Of a stretch of DNA of 64,000 nucleotides, positions 10,587-22,681 are shown piece by piece (within the stretch, counting starts at the first letter, position 1; each line of letters starts with the position of its first letter). The DNA is from Rhizoctonia solani. Taxonomy: Eukaryota > Basidiomycota > Agaricomycetes > Cantharellales > Ceratobasidiaceae. Made by a program: the position numbers and the translations under genes. The notes under the pieces are model-generated. The model did not search any database. It saw nothing but the letters and a program-made list of their open reading frames with translations, and was not told where the DNA came from. The stretch is from assembly GCF_016906535.1 (NCBI RefSeq), contig NC_057373.1:2480001-2544000 (forward strand). Direction: 5' to 3'.

Positions 10587-13500
10587 TCATCGTATCAAAT
10601 CCCGTTGTGTCATCGATTCCATCGCCTCGAAAGCGTTCCCGAGTGCTAGGAGTCCAAAACTCTTCCTGCCGAATTCATCAGATAACATGGATACTTGATA
10701 CGCCGCCCAACTTCTCAGCATCCAATCCTCGGGGTCTGATTCGCCCGTCTCCATACCTCGAAGTATATCCCGGACGTTTGCTACCAGAGCTGAAGAAGCC
10801 GTACGCATCTCGGATATCATATCCCGACGTCGACGCCTCTGGGAAGTAAGCTCAAGGATAGTACCTGCTACAACCTCTTCTTCCGATATGATCGAGCGTG
10901 GAGTAAGAGCATACGTATTGCATATACGAGTGAGCTCTCCGACGTATTCTTCCAGTAACTCGACTGATTCGATGAAGTAGTTTTCAGGGACGTCATCAAC
11001 ATGGATGTAACGCGCAAGAGAATTGCGCAAGTAATGCGAAATAGGGTCAAACCTATTGCGAGGAAGAGGATGCGCATGAATTCTCGGATTAAGGTCGGTA
11101 CCAAAACGTGTAGTCGGATGAGTTCCTTGGTGAGAAAGCTTTTCCTCAGACAGCCGAATGGCGCGGTAGAGGTGACCCAATGCGCGCTGGCTCGGGTACA
11201 CCTCGTCTCGTGTGCTTCGGAATCCTAACTCACCAGCATCCCAGTCAGGACGGGGCATTCTCCCAGAGCGTGGCATATCAGAAGAGGCCACAGGAGTGCC
11301 AGACTTGGGGAAGTCAACCGCCCTACTATGAAGCTCGGCAAGTTTAAGGCAATCAGGGTCATTGACCCCCGAAGCACGAAAATCCGCCAGTTTGAGATGC
11401 TGTGTTGATATAATGCCAACCATATCTGATGTGATAAAATCACATATAAAATCTTTCACGTCATCCATAGTACAGGATCGCCCTTCGATACGCTTTTTGG
11501 GAGCAGGTGGATATTCTGCAGGTTCAGCGAGTACTTGAGGGGTAAGGTCCGGCCAGGCCGTTAAGTTTATAAGATCATAAAGATCACTATATGCGTTGTT
11601 ACCACGCGGTTTCGACGTCCTGTGTATTGTACTCACCCATCAAGATCCCCTCCTCCTAAGCAACTTGGAAGCGATCGTTGGCCTTTGCATGAGAAAACCA
11701 CAGTATTTGGTAGAGGCTCTTTATCAAAAGGACTGCCTGTGGGTGGCCTTCCAATAGCACGAACCACTTGAACGTCACCCCTTGAGCGACATTAGCGTTG
11801 TATTCCTAGCGAGATTAACGTAACACTCACGGATGAATGGCTGGCGATCGTGTGATCAGATATGGCCCTTCCAGGTATATTGGTCCTTGGTTTTTATCAC
11901 GCAAACACGCTGAAAATGGATTGTATAACATCAGAAATACACGAAGGGTCTTGTAAGAGACTCACCATAAACCTCTCCTTCTTCCAGGAAACCAAACTCA
12001 TCTGCGATTCCAACCAATTTCCAGGATTCGGGGACGGGTATTCTGGCGCGGTGTTTCAGCTCTCGAAGAATATCTGTCTCGGCGTTTTTGAGGATAGTCT
12101 TTATCCCAAGGCTATTGCAATATTCGGCCTCTATTCCAATGTTCTGCAGCCTGGTGAATAGAGACGGAAGCTTGAACGATGCACCAAGCCCGTGCATCTC
12201 AAGAAGCTCGGCAACGGTGTCAAAGCAGCGCATTGATTGACGGGTATCCCTGACTGCTCGGTGCTGCAACGCCAGGAAGATATCGGTTTGGACCCTATTT
12301 GCAGTCTCAAGGATCATGATAAGAGGACGATTCAAAAAGCATCGACCTATAAATACCAGTAAGGAAAATATAATATCATGCGAGTACAAACTTACCAGGT
12401 CGATCAAATGCCCTAGCAACTTCAACATCCAACGAAGGCGAGTCAAATTTATCCATGGACTTTCGCACGCATATAACAGAGCCTTCGAGCCTATGGTCTA
12501 TCGCCAGCATCCCTTTGTGACCTCCTAGACGCACTTGGTATGCCGCAGGTAAAAAATATGATCTTCGTTTTCGGAGTTTGTTAAGTGAACGCCATATCAT
12601 CTTTGCTACTTCAGGCGAGATCATGCCAACCCCTGATACAAATATTTCAACATTCTGCACAGCATCGAAACATTACTCTCACCATCAGTAAATATTGAAT
12701 CATTTCGTTCAATATCTGGGATTGGAAGAATCTCTTCAACGCTAACACTGATAGATAAATCCGTGGAGGAAAATGCTTGCGCGATTCTCGCACCCATACG
12801 AGCTGGATATTGGCCATCTCTAGAAAAGTCACCTAAGGCCGCAATAATGGTTCGTGCATCCTGGCGCCCGCGTTCCGGGTGATCGAATGGTCGGACAAAC
12901 CACACGGTATGCCCTGTGAGATGGAATCGTAAATCGTAATCGCAAAGGAGGGCGGAACTTGATGGATTAACTCGCCTTTCAAAGCCGATGAAGAATACGC
13001 AAGATATTCAAAGTGCCTCCCAGCAATAGTGAGACCATTTTTGAGCACCCCACCAACACGACTCTTAACAAAACGCGGAATATCAACTTCTTGGTCTCTA
13101 AGTCGTACTTCAATATAATGAACTTCGTATGAATATCGTAAAGGACTGACGCTCGAAACGGGGACTGCTCTTCATCTGTGAAGCGCACTCGTAAAAAGTG
13201 GTTCCAGTGATCGGGATACATCCGCAGGACTCGATTCAACTAGAATTCTATAAGTAATGAAACATATACGATTTCTGAGTTGGTGTACCTGTTCAGGATT
13301 CGGACCTTCGAGGGTGACGCGGGTAGGTGTTACGACGACATGAAGGCACGGAAAGTCGCCATCAACCCCCTGTCTCCGAGATGTTCGTAATCTTGAAGTC
13401 AGAGTTGGGCGCCGGGACTTTTGGAGCGCGTTCTGAAGACATTCAAGTACGGTTGCTTCTTCCCTACTTTCCTCTTTCTCCTGTCTTCTGTTCAAAATTT

Positions 13501-14854
13501 CGAGTCGACTGACAAAATCCAACAAGACTTTGATAACGTGTTCTGTGCGTGACGTCCTCACCAATTCTTCGATCATCGGCCGAACAGACATGTATTCCTG
13601 GGGGTTTAGTAGGCCATTGGAGAGGATTTTTTGTAACTGCGACGGGAGGTTTTCTTAGCACATTTCAATCATTCAGCCTAGTTTGACCATACCTGAAAGG
13701 CCACTTCCCATTTGTGTCTTTGGATCCATCGCTTAAGCTCAGCAATAGTAGCAGGCCCAAAGATATTGGACAGACTAAGCTGTATGCGTTTCTTCCAAGG
13801 TTTAGAAATACGGGCAAGCTCAGCTAATTTCTCGAAATCCTTGGCTGCGGGCCTCGATAAATGTACCAATATGGTGTTGGATATATATTTGGCTAGTTTT
13901 TCATGTTCACCAAAGGGAAGGCAGGTAATCCGATAACGTGTATAACGTCTCTCTGTAGGATTGAATATATCCAAGTGGCGGAGCTCAGTGAGCATCGATT
14001 CCTTCGCCTCGTAAGAGACCGATGTGCGTAGTCGAAAGAGAAGTTTGCTAGTATCAGAATGATTATCAAAAATGATGTCTTCGATGTCTGAATATCGAAA
14101 TCTGATGTAGAAGGCGTCCACTTCCAGGTTCACGTCCGAGTCCGAGTCCATGGCTAATGTAATAATGATATTTCGATTAGTGTCATCGAAGTGCAAGGAT
14201 AACTCCTACAAAATAAATGTGAGCCGACTTATCCCGGGACCTAAATCAACGGACCTTGATACTGCTCCCTAGATTGATTGAGTATTCAGAAGAGAAAGCA
14301 GAATCGGAGTTACGTTTTATCCACCCTTGCTCGATTCTCGAGAGTAGAACCTTAGCCGAGAGCTGCTCAGCCCTCTCAGCCAATCTTCTCTCGGCCTCGC
14401 TTTGTGGGTCGCGATATTTTGTCCTAAGAAGCCGTGCAACAACATCCTGTCTTAGGTCTTTCTTCGACTTAGCAACGAAAATTTGGCGACTATTCACGAT
14501 TAGTTGAGCTGGACCTGAGTAACGCCGGATGAATTCTTCAGCTATTTCTACTTGAGGAAGAGTAAGGGTGCCTGCCCTACCTGTAAGCTAACTTCATCGA
14601 GTCAAGGTAACTGTGTACGAACCAGTGCCTCCATGGGAGAATCCTCCTCCACGTTTGTTACGGTGCATTTGAAAGTCGAAATTGATAGGCTCCGATCCAA
14701 ACTGCGCGAAATCACCACCATGAAGGGCATTAGATAGGGCGAGCTGTACATCTTCGATTCGTGCACTAAATGCGATGTTTCTCAAAAAACCTGACAGGGA
14801 AGCAGAATAAGATAGAGGTTTGATTGTGAAAGTTATTAGGCACCCACACTCCAT
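10587..14854 (-). CDS. Cellular RNA-dependent RNA polymerase B (QDE-1/RDR type), intact
   Basis: Thirteen exons: 14848-14854, 14623-14790, 14255-14571, 13693-14205, 13289-13636, 13151-13239, 12976-13097, 12683-12913, 12396-12632, 11966-12346, 11831-11909, 11637-11780 and 10587-11586, coding for 1211 residues without internal stop. Exons 6-12 have exactly the lengths of those in RdRP-A (89, 122, 231, 237, 381, 79, 144 nt). The catalytic DLDGD is at residues 876-880, and TDGVGMIS, AYQVRLGGHKGMLAID and HPGDVQVV are present. The start exon is only 7 nt, chosen because the same ATGGAG-plus-one-base exon fits both paralogues and leads into a shared SARxEDVQ segment. One intron (12914-12975) uses a GC donor. 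The role is dsRNA synthesis in RNA silencing. It is divergent from the SmD2 gene, with an intact transposon now between them. Confidence 0.9.
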
Positions 14855-15162
14855 TGCGACTTTATGTCTGGGGCCCCGTGTTATGACTTAAGCTGGAGGG
14901 GCGAGATACGAATCAGTCCCGAGTGGCTAGAATATATAGCTCCGAGCCACTACGAGGAACGGTGATGAGCGGAATAAGGAATGATGATTTGATCCCCGAT
15001 GGACCATCCTCATTGGCTAGTTGAGTCGATTTTGGAGATCACATAGTATACCAGAGTACCTATCACGGATATCAGTTTATTTGTTTCGAGGTTGGTAGTA
15101 TCCGGAAAGAGGTATAGAACAATCGATTGATAGGAAGCAACACCGGCTATTAAGTGGCTTTA
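14855..15162. other. RdRP-B upstream region up to the transposon
   Basis: About 300 bp of non-coding sequence between the RdRP-B start codon and the left end of the transposon; it presumably holds the RdRP-B promoter. The last two bases (TA, 15161-15162) are the left target-site copy. Confidence 0.5.
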
Positions 15163-15453
15163 AAGGAGGCGTCATCCATTGACCGCTAACTGACTGTGGA
15201 GCCACGCTTTTTGATGGCGCTTAGGTCGCTTTTATCAGTAAATCCCCATTTTCTCCTTTTCTCGGACAGATTTGACGATTCTGAGAACGGACATCTCTGC
15301 GCGTCGAGCCTTTACATCTGTATATACATTTTGTTTTATCCCATTCGGCTTTGTTTTGGCTGCGCACTCCTTTGATTGCGACCGCTTAGCTCAGCATACG
15401 AGAGAAACTCGGTGGCAGTCCATGCGCGCAAGCTTACTAACATAGTCCGGGGG
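15163..15453 (+). repeat. Left terminal inverted repeat of the transposon
   Basis: Begins AAGGAGGCGTCATCC and matches the reverse complement of 17776-18066 over 291 bp with one mismatch seen. Similarity stops abruptly after the GGGGG at 15449-15453. Confidence 0.92.
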
Positions 15454-15509
15454 CCTACTGACCGACTGAAATTATGTTCCAAGTTGAAAGAGCGATTGAA
15501 AATAAGAAT

Positions 15510-17738
15510 TTAATTGTTTGTTGTATGTACATAGTTAGGAGCAATCTCGTCGTACGGAATATGTGCTGGGGTCTCTTGGTGATGTTTGAATATCGTTGTA
15601 GCCCACGCAGCAGCTTGGGACCCGTCCATACCATGGTCATATCCATTGGCAAAACGTTGAGAACGAGCAGCGAACCTAATGAAAAAGTGAACAACCAACT
15701 AAAGTAGAGTTATAAGGTGGCATACTTGCGCATCGATAAAATTGGGGGTGATTCTAATGCCTTTAGTGCGTTCTCCTTCAACTTTTTTGAGCTACTATTA
15801 GGGGGATTATCTCGATAGTCTCTTTTTGCGTATCCCCAGACTTGCTCTATCATACTCAGCTCACAGTGGTACTTTGGGAGAAATACCACTTCAGTTCCCA
15901 GCTCTCGAGCAGCCTCTTGTAAGCCTGATTCACAATTATTGAAATCTGGCTGGTTCATCATTACCCGACGACAGCAACAGTCAGTCTTCCCTGGTTCACA
16001 TCCCTTCGTGCAAACTGCGTTCAAATCGGCAAGATGACCGAGACTGCGCTCTTGAAGAATCCACAACATTCCCTTGAAACGATTGGGTTCGTTTGGGTCA
16101 TAGAACTCCTGGGGTGAGCCGTCTGGGAGAAAACCATTCTCCATTCTCACAAACACGCGTTTGTCGTCCTTGTCCTTGTAGTAAGGCCAGTCCAGAAGCG
16201 GACCCTTGGGCATTCCATAAGCGGAAAGTGAGGAAAGCGAGCGTTTCGTGTGCGAAGGAGCATTGTCGTACACAAATATGTGAGTGAACTGGGGGAAGTG
16301 TTCGTTGACAATTTTGACAGCATCCTCTAGTTGAAGAATGACACGGTCGTTTGTAAACCATCCATCTTTGTCGCCCCCGGGAAACATTGTTACTCTCGCA
16401 GATTCACTAGATTCATTGTGAGTTTCAAGCAATACACATTCCACTGCAACTTACCCATTCGGTCCACGCAACCACCCAAACTCTGCACACACAAAGTCGG
16501 CCACCATTAAACTACACCCCTCTCCTTTCTTGTGTGGTACTGGGCTTTCTCCAACAAAGACCCATCGAACTTTACGACGATTGTTTGCGTAAAAAATTGT
16601 CTCGTCGTGAAACCACAAAATAATGGGTTTCTTGCCAGGTAGTAATCGCAATGGACGTGTAGGATCTTCAACACCATCCCGATTATAAATTATTCGCCGC
16701 CGCTCGATTTTCTTCAGGAAAGGTATGTATACCTTTTGCCGGTATTCAACTACATCTTGTTGTTTGTGACCGTCAAAGTATTGGCCCACAGGTTCAGATT
16801 GCCAAGAAAAACCAGCCCAAGAGAGCCAGCGTTGTGCTGTTCGAAGACTAATCTTTTTCTTGATGTCCAGTGTTTTCCAAACCTCTGGATCAGACAGAAA
16901 GTCCACCACATCCTGTGCACCCGCCAACTTCCCAGCTTTCTGTAAGTGAAGCCTGATTGCAGATGACACATCCTCATCCTCCAGTGTGGATACGTTCCAC
17001 CAACCTCGGATATTCCCAGGTAAGTCACCATAATTGATGAGTTGACGGGTCCATTTACGGATTGTTCGGGCATATGTATCTCTTCGATTATGCATACGTG
17101 CTGCATCCTTGGATGCCTGAATAAATTTCTTTCCTTTTGGCTCAGCCTCAAGGAATTGGTTCAGACAGGCTTGTATTGCAGTGTATTGCTCAGCAGTGAT
17201 CCGGTCCAGGTCTTTGTACTTGTATCCACCTGATGGAAGTTGGGTCCGGCGTGCAGAATCAAGTGTGGCAAGTGCTGTCTGCGCTTGGGCAACAGTTGGT
17301 GGGCGGTAATAACTAAGTTCCCATGGGAGTTCTCCACTGCTAGAGCCAGAGTCGGAATCTCCTTCAGAATCAGAAGAGTCAGAGTCAAAAGAATTGGGGG
17401 AATTGGGATAAGCTGGAGGATGATCCAGTTCGGAGCCACAGGGGTCAGGGGCTGCTCCAGTAAGTCATTTAATTTGCATAATCTGCTTAAAGAGCCAACC
17501 TATATAGACTACATCCACTCCTAGTCTGCAGAGTGATGTCTCAGAGTCATTGTACAAGTCCAGTGGCTTGAATACACTTTTGTTGTTGTTGTCTTCATTG
17601 TCAAAATGAGCTGTTTTTATACGTTTTTGCTACCATGATATCAAAATAAAATTCATAAGATCTATTTGACACACTTACATTGGCCCTGGCCTTTTCAAGA
17701 GCCTGTAATTGCTGCCTTTTTTTATTGCTGATAGTCAT
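15510..17738 (-). CDS. DDE transposase of the TA-flanked transposon
   Basis: Five exons (17679-17738, 17500-17629, 16455-17451, 15726-16406, 15510-15675) keep phase throughout and encode 677 residues. The N-terminal third is acidic and Ser-rich, then comes a basic region (ARMHNRRDTYARTIRKW) that may bind DNA. The catalytic acids are the first Asp in WFHDETIFYAN, the second in FVYDNAPSH and a Glu in CELSMIEQVWGYAK. The second Asp and the Glu are 139 residues apart instead of about 34, because of an insert with a Cys cluster (CTKGCEPGKTDCCC). An in-frame upstream ATG exists at 17957 inside the right repeat; I preferred 17738 because it opens onto a basic helix (MTISNKKRQQLQALEKARAN). No break is seen, so the element may be autonomous. 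Confidence 0.88.
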
Positions 17739-17775
17739 TGGGAAGTATGGTTGCTCACTCAATCTAGTTAGCGGT

Positions 17776-18066
17776 CCCCCGGACTGTGTTAGTAAGCTTG
17801 CGCGCATGGACTGCCACCGAGTTTCTCTCGTATGCTGAGCTAAGCGGTCGCAATCAAAGGAGTGCGCAGCCAAAACAAAGCCGAATGGGATAAAACAAAA
17901 TGTATATACAGATGTAAAGGCTCGACGCGCAGAGATGTCCGTTCTCAGAATCGTCAAATCTGTCCGAGAAAAGGAGAAAATGGGGATTTACTGATAAAAG
18001 CGACCTAAGCGCCATCAAAAAGCGTGGCTCCACAGTCAGTTAGCGGTCAATGGATGACGCCTCCTT
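17776..18066 (-). repeat. Right terminal inverted repeat of the transposon
   Basis: Reverse complement of 15163-15453. The transposase start codon (17738) lies 38 bp inside this repeat, so the repeat probably carries the transposase promoter. Confidence 0.92.
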
Positions 18067-18188
18067 TAGCACTAGTCTGGCGCTTGGAGGCGAGAGTTCG
18101 AATTCGAGGCGCGTTCCACATGCGAAGGGACCCCTGACACCCTTAGCACTCTCGACTTTGACCTCCACTTGCCCAAAATCAACACAAA

Positions 18189-18796
18189 ATGAGGCACGTA
18201 AGCTACTTCGTAAAATGGCAGAAAACTAACGCTAGTATATTTTGGCACAGTCAATACGCCCACGTTCCTAAGTCTGAATTGTCCGAAGCGGAGATTCGTC
18301 AATTAGAGGAGCACGAAATTAGCCAAGGACCGTTGTCGGTGTTGCAGCAGTCGGTACGCAACCACACCCAGGTTTTGATTTCTCTTCGAAACAACAAGAA
18401 ACTTCTTGCTCGAGTAAAAGCATTTGATAGGCACAGTAATATGGTGTGTTGCGGAGGTGTTACCCTGATACCACGCGTCTGACGAACATCTTGTAGGTTC
18501 TAGAAAATGTTAAAGAGGTTGGCTTGCGTCACGTTTGAGCTTGACGAAAGAATCTTCTAATTTTATTTTAAGATGTGGACTGAGACTCAAAAGGGTAAGA
18601 ATGGAAAAACGGTCAACAAAGACCGGTTCATTAGCAAGATGTTCCTTCGGTAAGTGGATTGATCTCACCTGTGGTATCTTGTTACTAATATTGCTCCCGC
18701 CTTTAGTGGAGATTCGGTCATTCTTAGTGAGTGTGAATTCTTTCCGGCGTGCCTGTTATCACTGACATGGTTCCAGTTTTGAGGAACACTGCCTGA
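18189..18796 (+). CDS. SMD2: Core spliceosomal Sm protein D2
   Basis: Exons 18251-18443, 18497-18517, 18573-18649, 18707-18726 and 18777-18796 join in phase. Together they give the Sm fold with [37 protein letters not shown] and, in Sm2, SKMFLRGDSVIL. The 5' exon is uncertain. The best family fit is a 5-nt exon (18189-18193, ATGAG) spliced with a GC donor to 18251, giving [19 protein letters not shown] donor after ATGAGGCAC would need an acceptor at CCTAAG and gives a shorter N terminus. Leaving the 57-nt intron in also keeps the frame open. SmD2 is part of the heptameric ring on U1, U2, U4 and U5 snRNAs. The transposon ends 121 bp before the ATG. Confidence 0.9.
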
Positions 18797-19412
18797 TGTG
18801 CTCATAATATCCATCGCCTTTCTGTACGTTATCTAATGTCGATTACACGTTCATGTCACAATATCAACTGGTTGTACCCCACATTCCGGAACGCCCTACG
18901 GCAGACCAACGTACGATAGTAAAATACGACCCCGTACAAAGCTGGCCCTACTTAGGCCAAATAGGAGGTTTCGCGTGTATGGTAGCCTGGTGCACCTGCA
19001 AACACCTCCGAGTCTCTCCGAGTTCATTTCGACGCGTCGAGACCTGCGGAGCATCTCACCGGTAAACAGCGGTCTATTCGAATATGGGAACGGCGTGGAC
19101 ATTAATTCGAAGATAATCGTAACTTTTTATTGTTTAAGGAGCATGGGAGATGCATTCGGTGGCGCGTATCGGCATAGTCCGAGAACGCAAGCCCGCAGCC
19201 TCGTTTGTTCAAGCGTAACCCGCCCGCCCGAAACCAGCCAAAATTCATATAATACACAACACCACACACGAGCAAACTTCAGGATCATCCCCCACCTTTA
19301 AAATGCCCCAACGAAATCGACCGGCAAGCCCTCTCTTAGACTACCGTAGCTACGACCACGCATTTTGATTCGCTTGAACCACCCTTAATCCACTAGGAAC
19401 CCATACTACGCC
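18797..19412. other. Spacer between SmD2 and a hypothetical gene
   Basis: No exon is recognised. If the next transcript starts early enough, it would carry a 21-codon upstream ORF at 19303-19368 (ATGCCCCAACG... to TGA), 44 bp before the main ATG. Confidence 0.35.
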
Positions 19413-20162
19413 ATGTCGTCTCATGTGCTCCGTTCTAAATCTGCGCCTACCACAAAACCACTTTCGGCGCATTTTATTCCCAAAAATGTCTCATTCTCTT
19501 CTCTCGAGGCGAACCAACCTTCCAGACATATTCAAGGTCCGAAAGTGGAGTCAAATATGTTCGACGAATCGGAGGAACTATATCGATCACCTATAGAGTC
19601 ACCACTCACACAACGAGTCGAAGCATTCAACCTTTCAGGGGGATTCTTTCCGTCTCAAGCTCACGAGTACGAATGGGCCTCTTCCAGCAACATTTCACAT
19701 GGAGAAGAGAACCCAGGAGCACTGAGCCATAGTCCTCACTCAGCTTACAGCTCCTTACCAGCAACTCCTGGAGCCAACTTGATTCACCGCCCATTACCGG
19801 ACGAACTGGACCTTATGGCCACTGAAACTATTCGATCCGAAGACAAAATGGGAGTTCTTAAGCTTACCGGTGAGTATAAGCTGGATTGTTGATCTCGGCT
19901 GAGCTGAACATACACTCTAGCTCGTGGTTTATCTTCTTTACTATTGGGTACCAGTGACGACAAGCCATCACGGGAGTTTACCTCTCACACAGAACCCTTG
20001 AGCGAAGATTCATTATATTCTTCTATCCGTGCACGAAGACTGGAAGCAACCACCCCTCAAGAGGAACAAGCTCATTTCGGAGAGCTCTTTTTCGGTCCAC
20101 AGCCAGGTCAGACAATTGATCGACCTCATGGCTGGTCAGAATACCTGGGACGTTTTATATAG
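19413..20162 (+). CDS. Hypothetical Ser/Pro-rich protein
   Basis: Two exons, 19413-19869 and 19921-20162, join in phase and give 232 residues. I do not recognise a family. The N-terminal half is Ser/Pro/Thr-rich and probably disordered (start MSSHVLRSKSAPTTKPLSAHF), with possible kinase sites (SPIESP, SHSPHSAYSSLPATP). The C-terminal part is more regular and contains SLYSSIRARRLEA and HFGELFFGPQPGQTIDRPHGWSEYLGRFI, which looks like a short conserved tail. No signal peptide or membrane segment is seen. Coding potential rests on the clean splice join and balanced codon use. It lies between SmD2 and RIO2 on the same strand. Confidence 0.55.
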
Positions 20163-20397
20163 CACCTCTTTCATCTAGTACATGTACATCATCTCATTTT
20201 CATGTTATTTAATACATATTTTTTGTTCCAATTTTATTTTGATCTTATCTTATCTAACAAGGTGCCGATCACCGGGACAGTGTGGACCCTTAGCGCAACT
20301 AAATTTCTGAACCGCCCCAGGTTCGCTGGGCAACACCGATATCAGCACCAACACATTATATCTACAACCATACAATTAACCAAATCTAGGCCTCAAA

Positions 20398-22425
<2,028 letters not shown>

Positions 22426-22681
22426 CTGGTAGGCCTCAGTCATCGTGTAAATATTTACGACATGTTTGAGTATGCGAAGGAATTCCTGAATTTAATAATA
22501 CAACATCGAACTTCCAGAGATTTCGTGCATCCTCTTCACCCCATGCGCACGCATGAGATAACCGAGGATACAAGAAATATACAAATCAAATATACAAAGA
22601 GTCACGTTTGTCGAGAAAAAATCAGAGAATTCATACTGAATGGCGAACCGGAGCCCCAACTGTACAGCATATACACGACTA

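Larger units (their letters stand above)
15163..18066. mobile_element. Complete TA-flanked DNA transposon (IS630/Tc1/mariner-like) with 291-bp inverted repeats
   Basis: The element is 2904 bp, bounded by 15163-15453 and 17776-18066, which are inverted repeats of each other, and flanked by TA on both sides (15161-15162 and 18067-18068). The single gene inside is an uninterrupted-phase DDE transposase on the minus strand. By eye the two repeats differ at one position (T/C near 15444), so insertion or repair was recent. TA duplication and the YxxEL..IEQVW-type last catalytic block fit the IS630/Tc1/mariner superfamily; the very long repeats and the enlarged catalytic domain are unlike classical Tc1 or Fot1 elements. 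It lies about 120 bp before the SmD2 start codon and about 310 bp before the RdRP-B start. Confidence 0.9.

Noticed and set aside
5885..14854. Endogenised viral polymerase
   Set aside because: DLDGD, exon-rich genes and the RDR/QDE-1 conserved blocks show cellular silencing RdRPs, not viral GDD-type enzymes.
18085..18125. Possible tRNA T-arm (GAGTTCGAATTC) just right of the transposon
   Set aside because: The five-base stems on either side do not pair and no D-arm or anticodon arm could be found.
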